64,000 nt of DNA from Byssovorax sp. (GTDB lineage Bacteria > Myxococcota_A > Polyangia > Polyangiales > Polyangiaceae). The translations under genes and the position numbers were made by a program. Position 1 is the stretch's first letter, and each line of letters opens with the position of its first letter. The stretch spans positions 1 through 64,000 of the forward strand of contig JANYGI010000157.1 of NCBI GenBank assembly GCA_025362495.1, in the 5' to 3' direction. Of this stretch, positions 61,682-64,000 are shown one piece after another. The notes under the pieces are model-generated. The model did no database searches. It was not told where the DNA came from and was given only the letters and a program-made list of their open reading frames with translations.

Positions 61682-62449
61682 TCAATGATTGAGGCAGCCG
61701 CACATCGGATCGCCAGGGTGCTCGCACACGCACCCGGCGCCGCTCGTGGCCTTGTCGCTCGCGGCCCGCTGCACGCCCGCGAGCCGCCCTTTCGCGGCGG
61801 TCTTCGCGTGGTCTGCGGCGTCGACCGCTCGCTGCGCCCTGAGCCGCGCGGCCTCGTCGTTGACGCAGCGCAACGCCGTCAACGCAGCCTCCGAGTCGCG
61901 CACTGCCCGGTCGTAACCGTCCTTGGCGACCGAGAGATCGGCCTCGGTCCGCGCGATCTGCGCGAGCTGCTCGCGCCTCCGTAGCTCGGCCTCGGGCGCC
62001 ATCTTGCCGAAATAGAGCCCCGCTCCGCCGCCGAGCAGCGTCAGCGAGAGCGCGCCGCCGACCAGCAGCGTCCGCTGCAGCCGTCGCTTCTGCGCGTCTT
62101 GCGCCAGCGCGGCGAGATCGCGCTCGTGGCGCTGCGCCTGCTCCAGGATCGCGATCCTCGCGCGCTGCTCGCCCTCGACGCGCGCCTTCTCCACGCCGGC
62201 GAGCCGGATCGCCTCGTGACGCGCCGACTCCTCGCGTCGCGCGGCCTCCTCGGCGCGGCGGCGCGACTCTTCGGCGCGGATCCGCTCTTCCTGCGCCACG
62301 CGCGCCGCGCGCTCTTCGTCGAGACGGGCGCGCTGCAGGGCCTCGAGGGCGGCCTGCCGCGCGTCGTCTTCCTCGCGGATCCGCTGCTGTTCGAGGTTCA
62401 TCAGATGACTCAACGAAACCAGGACGGAGCTCTCCTGCACCGAGGCCAT
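61682..62449 (-). CDS. Coiled-coil membrane protein of unknown function
   Basis: A 255-residue protein. Residues of about 15-125 are a long Glu/Arg/Ala coiled coil (EEDDARQAALEALQRARLDE, EESRRRAEEAARREESARHE). One transmembrane helix follows (residues 127-146, TLLVGGALSLTLLGGGAGLYF). The periplasmic part continues helical and ends in a Cys-rich tip (GCVCEHPGDPMCGCLNH). There is no catalytic motif. The start is ATG 62449. It is divergent from a small exported protein gene; the 228-base gap between them shows only a six-base inverted repeat near 62612-62637. Confidence 0.7.
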   Translation of the reverse strand: MASVQESSVLVSLSHLMNLEQQRIREEDDARQAALEALQRARLDEERAARVAQEERIRAEESRRRAEEAARREESARHEAIRLAGVEKARVEGEQRARIAILEQAQRHERDLAALAQDAQKRRLQRTLLVGGALSLTLLGGGAGLYFGKMAPEAELRRREQLAQIARTEADLSVAKDGYDRAVRDSEAALTALRCVNDEAARLRAQRAVDAADHAKTAAKGRLAGVQRAASDKATSGAGCVCEHPGDPMCGCLNH

Positions 62450-62677
62450 GGGCTCTCACCTCTGCTCCGGCGCGCGCGTCGGGAACGCCGTTGATCTGGC
62501 CGTCCGCGTCGTCCCCGGGAGCGGGGTGCGATCGCGTCATTCGACCAGGCCCGTGAATGCGCGCCCTCACTGGAGCAACGTGTTGAACAAGGCCGACCGC
62601 CCGGGGATTTGGTGACCGTGAAAGAATCGCGGGTCACGCGAAAAGCAGGATGACGCGGCGGCTCTGGATGCTACCTT

Positions 62678-63220
62678 ATGGCCCCTATGAATCGGCGCGA
62701 CCGTCAACCGACCTCACGCCGAGCCTGGCTCGTGCGTTCACTCGCCCTGGGCGCCGTAGCGGCGCTGGGGCTCTCTTCGACGAGCTGCCTGGCCCTCGCG
62801 GCCGGCGTCCACGACACCGAGATAGATTTTCTCGTCGCCCAGGCCCCCAACAACACCTTCTTTGGCTGGACGGAGATCACCATCGACGGTGACACCAGTC
62901 AGGCCAACAGCGCCACGCTCCAGGCCGTCACGCTCGACGTGTTGAAGCCAGCGGGCACGCCCGATCTCTCGTTCCTCCAGAGCCTCACGGGCGAGGTCGT
63001 CCTCGACGAGAAGCGCGCCCTCGCCGTCACCGGCGACTCGTTCCCACGCGGCCAGCAGGCCGTGATCCTCAAGGTGAAGATCACCGACGATCTGCGGCCG
63101 TTCTTTCGCAACGGGAACACGCTCCGCGTCGAGTGGAAGGGCACGATGAACCCGGCCTTCACCAAGTGGCCGGCCGACGGTTTCACGGTCCGCGGGCGAA
63201 TCAAGGTCGATATCGAGTGA
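62678..63220 (+). CDS. Exported lipoprotein-like hypothetical protein
   Basis: A 180-residue protein; the start could be ATG 62678 or ATG 62687. A twin-Arg-like basic N-terminus (RRDRQPTSRRAWLVRS) leads to a hydrophobic segment and a possible lipobox (SSTSCLAL). The body is a small beta-rich domain (AQAPNNTFFGWTEITIDGDT, DDLRPFFRNGNTLRVEWKGT, VRGRIKVDIE). Function not recognised. It appears monocistronic, with codon use like its neighbours. Confidence 0.65.
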   Translation: MAPMNRRDRQPTSRRAWLVRSLALGAVAALGLSSTSCLALAAGVHDTEIDFLVAQAPNNTFFGWTEITIDGDTSQANSATLQAVTLDVLKPAGTPDLSFLQSLTGEVVLDEKRALAVTGDSFPRGQQAVILKVKITDDLRPFFRNGNTLRVEWKGTMNPAFTKWPADGFTVRGRIKVDIE

Positions 63221-63274
63221 CCACGATCGCCGGGGCCGGGAGAGCAGCGGTCTCGCCCAGACCCGCGATTCTTC

Positions 63275-63412
63275 CTACTTGCTCTCTGCGGCTTCGTGAG
63301 CTCCCGGGTGCTCGTCAGCCCCGCGGTCCCACACGAAATTGAGCGTGGGCACCTGCTTCAGATCTACCGAGTCCGCCAGGCTCGCTCGGAAGGCTTGGGC
63401 TTTTGCAATCCG
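63275..63412 (-). pseudogene. Remnant of rbfA (ribosome-binding factor A), C-terminal part
   Basis: On the minus strand 45 codons read RIAKAQAFRASLADSVDL, then KQVPTLNFVWDRGADEHPG, and end in TAG at 63275-63277. This is the C-terminal helix and last strand of RbfA, where LRLRxxPELxFVxD is typical. Directly before it is an in-frame TGA (63413-63415), and the N-terminal KH-type domain is absent. The gene is therefore a 5'-truncated fragment; an intact rbfA must be elsewhere. It accounts for most of the 327-base gap before the PHP gene. Confidence 0.55.
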
Positions 63413-63547
63413 TCAAGCACCCTCAACGGGCGTGAGTGTGAATCGACGGGGCCGAGCCCGCTCCCTTGCTCGCGCGAGAGCGTCGCCGGACGTGCGCCGG
63501 CGCCGTCCATGGACGACAATCGCGCCGCCTCCCCCGCGGAGGCGACC

Positions 63548-64000
63548 ATGCAACGAAAGATCCTCTTCATCACGTCCGCCATCGTCGTCGCCGCCGGCGC
63601 CTCGATGCTCGCGATCCGCCTCGGCGCCGCGCCCGTCGGCCTCACCACGGCGCCGATCGCGTCGAGCGTTCCGGCGGTGATCGTCGCCTCGGCGCTGCCC
63701 GTGGCCTCGGCGGCGCCCGTCGCGCGGACGCTGCCGCCGCCCGCGCTGCCGCTGCATTTCGCCGAGCCCGTCGACGTCTCGATGTTCCAGAAAGGGAACA
63801 TCCACACCCACTCGAAGTGGAGCGACGGCGACAGCTTGCCCGACGTGCTCTACCGCTGGTATCGCGACCACGGGTACAACTTCCTCGCCGTCACCGATCA
63901 CAACACGCGCACCGATCCGCTTCTTTTCAAGTCGATCGAGCGCAAGGGATCGTTCGTGATGATCCCGGGCGAGGAGGTGACGATGATGGGCGCGGGCAAG
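63548..64000 (+). CDS. PHP-domain phosphoesterase-like exported protein (partial, runs off the right edge)
   Basis: The first 151 codons of a gene starting at ATG 63548 with GGAGG at 63538-63542. A hydrophobic N-terminus (ILFITSAIVVAAGASMLAI) acts as signal or anchor, followed by an Ala/Pro/Val spacer. From about residue 78 the PHP metal-binding motifs appear: GNIHTHSKWSDGD (HxH), VTDHNTRTD and PGEEVTMM. PHP proteins hydrolyse phosphate esters using two or three metal ions. The remainder of the catalytic domain lies beyond the window, so substrate and length are unknown. Confidence 0.85.
   Translation, partial: MQRKILFITSAIVVAAGASMLAIRLGAAPVGLTTAPIASSVPAVIVASALPVASAAPVARTLPPPALPLHFAEPVDVSMFQKGNIHTHSKWSDGDSLPDVLYRWYRDHGYNFLAVTDHNTRTDPLLFKSIERKGSFVMIPGEEVTMMGAGK

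Noticed and set aside
62612-62637. GTGACC/GGTCAC inverted repeat before the exported protein at 62678
   Set aside because: Only six pairs with a 14-base loop, and no nearby promoter element supports an operator.

Overview
The window is GC-rich DNA from a myxobacterium, most likely of the Sorangiineae/Polyangiales type. Supporting signs are many lipoproteins with long Gly/Ser/Ala linkers after the lipobox, two proteins with MYXO-CTERM-like tails, a Hanks-type Ser/Thr kinase, a multi-GAF hybrid histidine kinase, HME-type RND metal efflux and several Cys-rich surface repeat proteins. No taxonomic marker such as 16S rRNA is present, so the assignment is inference. I saw no rRNA, tRNA or CRISPR array.

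Layout. 1-0.9 kb: end of an upstream gene translationally coupled to an HNH nuclease (Septu/retron-type HNH family). 1-6 kb: a copper type II monooxygenase-like lipoprotein, an M50 site-2-type protease with CBS domains, and a secreted GH15 glucoamylase with a MYXO-CTERM-like tail. 6.1-10.1 kb: a compact pal-tolQ-tolR-tolA-tolB operon. 10.2-12.6 kb: a chemotaxis-like cluster (two CheX phosphatases, CheY and a CheX-like protein) behind a candidate sigma-54 promoter and a decayed cheA start. 13.3-15.5 kb: groES-groEL under a CIRCE operator. 15.5-21.4 kb: a lipoprotein, a four-GAF hybrid kinase, an array of 43-bp hairpin repeats and an unknown protein. 21.5-22.8 kb: an Rpn-family nuclease between imperfect direct repeats. 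22.9-28.7 kb: a metal-efflux operon (Cys-rich protein, CzcB, CzcA, CDF transporter). 28.9-41.2 kb: a PLP decarboxylase, several surface or secreted proteins including one with 17 knottin-framework repeats, an Uup-type ABC-F ATPase, a PEGA protein, a lipocalin and a possible cytochrome.

41.5-49.7 kb is an accessory, defence-like stretch: a protein with an out-of-frame SEC-C motif, a truncated XRE-type fragment, an AAA ATPase with a frameshifted partner, and an RloAB/AbiL-type ATPase plus TOPRIM-like pair whose sequence is visibly richer in A/T. An HtrA-like protease and a binding-protein-like gene lie between the two ATPase pairs. 49.7-64 kb returns to core functions: uvrC, a Ser/Thr kinase, a VanW protein, a SET methyltransferase with a histone H1-like tail, coaBC, a CPBP protease, a Cys-rich lipoprotein, yebC, a cation/proton antiporter fused to an EIIA domain, small envelope proteins, an rbfA remnant and a PHP-domain protein cut by the right edge.

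How genes work together: the Tol-Pal genes form one envelope machine; groES/groEL form the chaperonin; CzcB/CzcA plus the CDF exporter form a metal-detoxification route; CheX/CheX/CheY suggest response-regulator dephosphorylation without a local intact kinase; the ATPase-plus-partner pairs at 0, 43-45 and 48-50 kb look like separate anti-phage modules, one of them apparently broken. Several genes have a -10-like hexamer 6-7 nt before the start codon and no Shine-Dalgarno, suggesting leaderless mRNAs.
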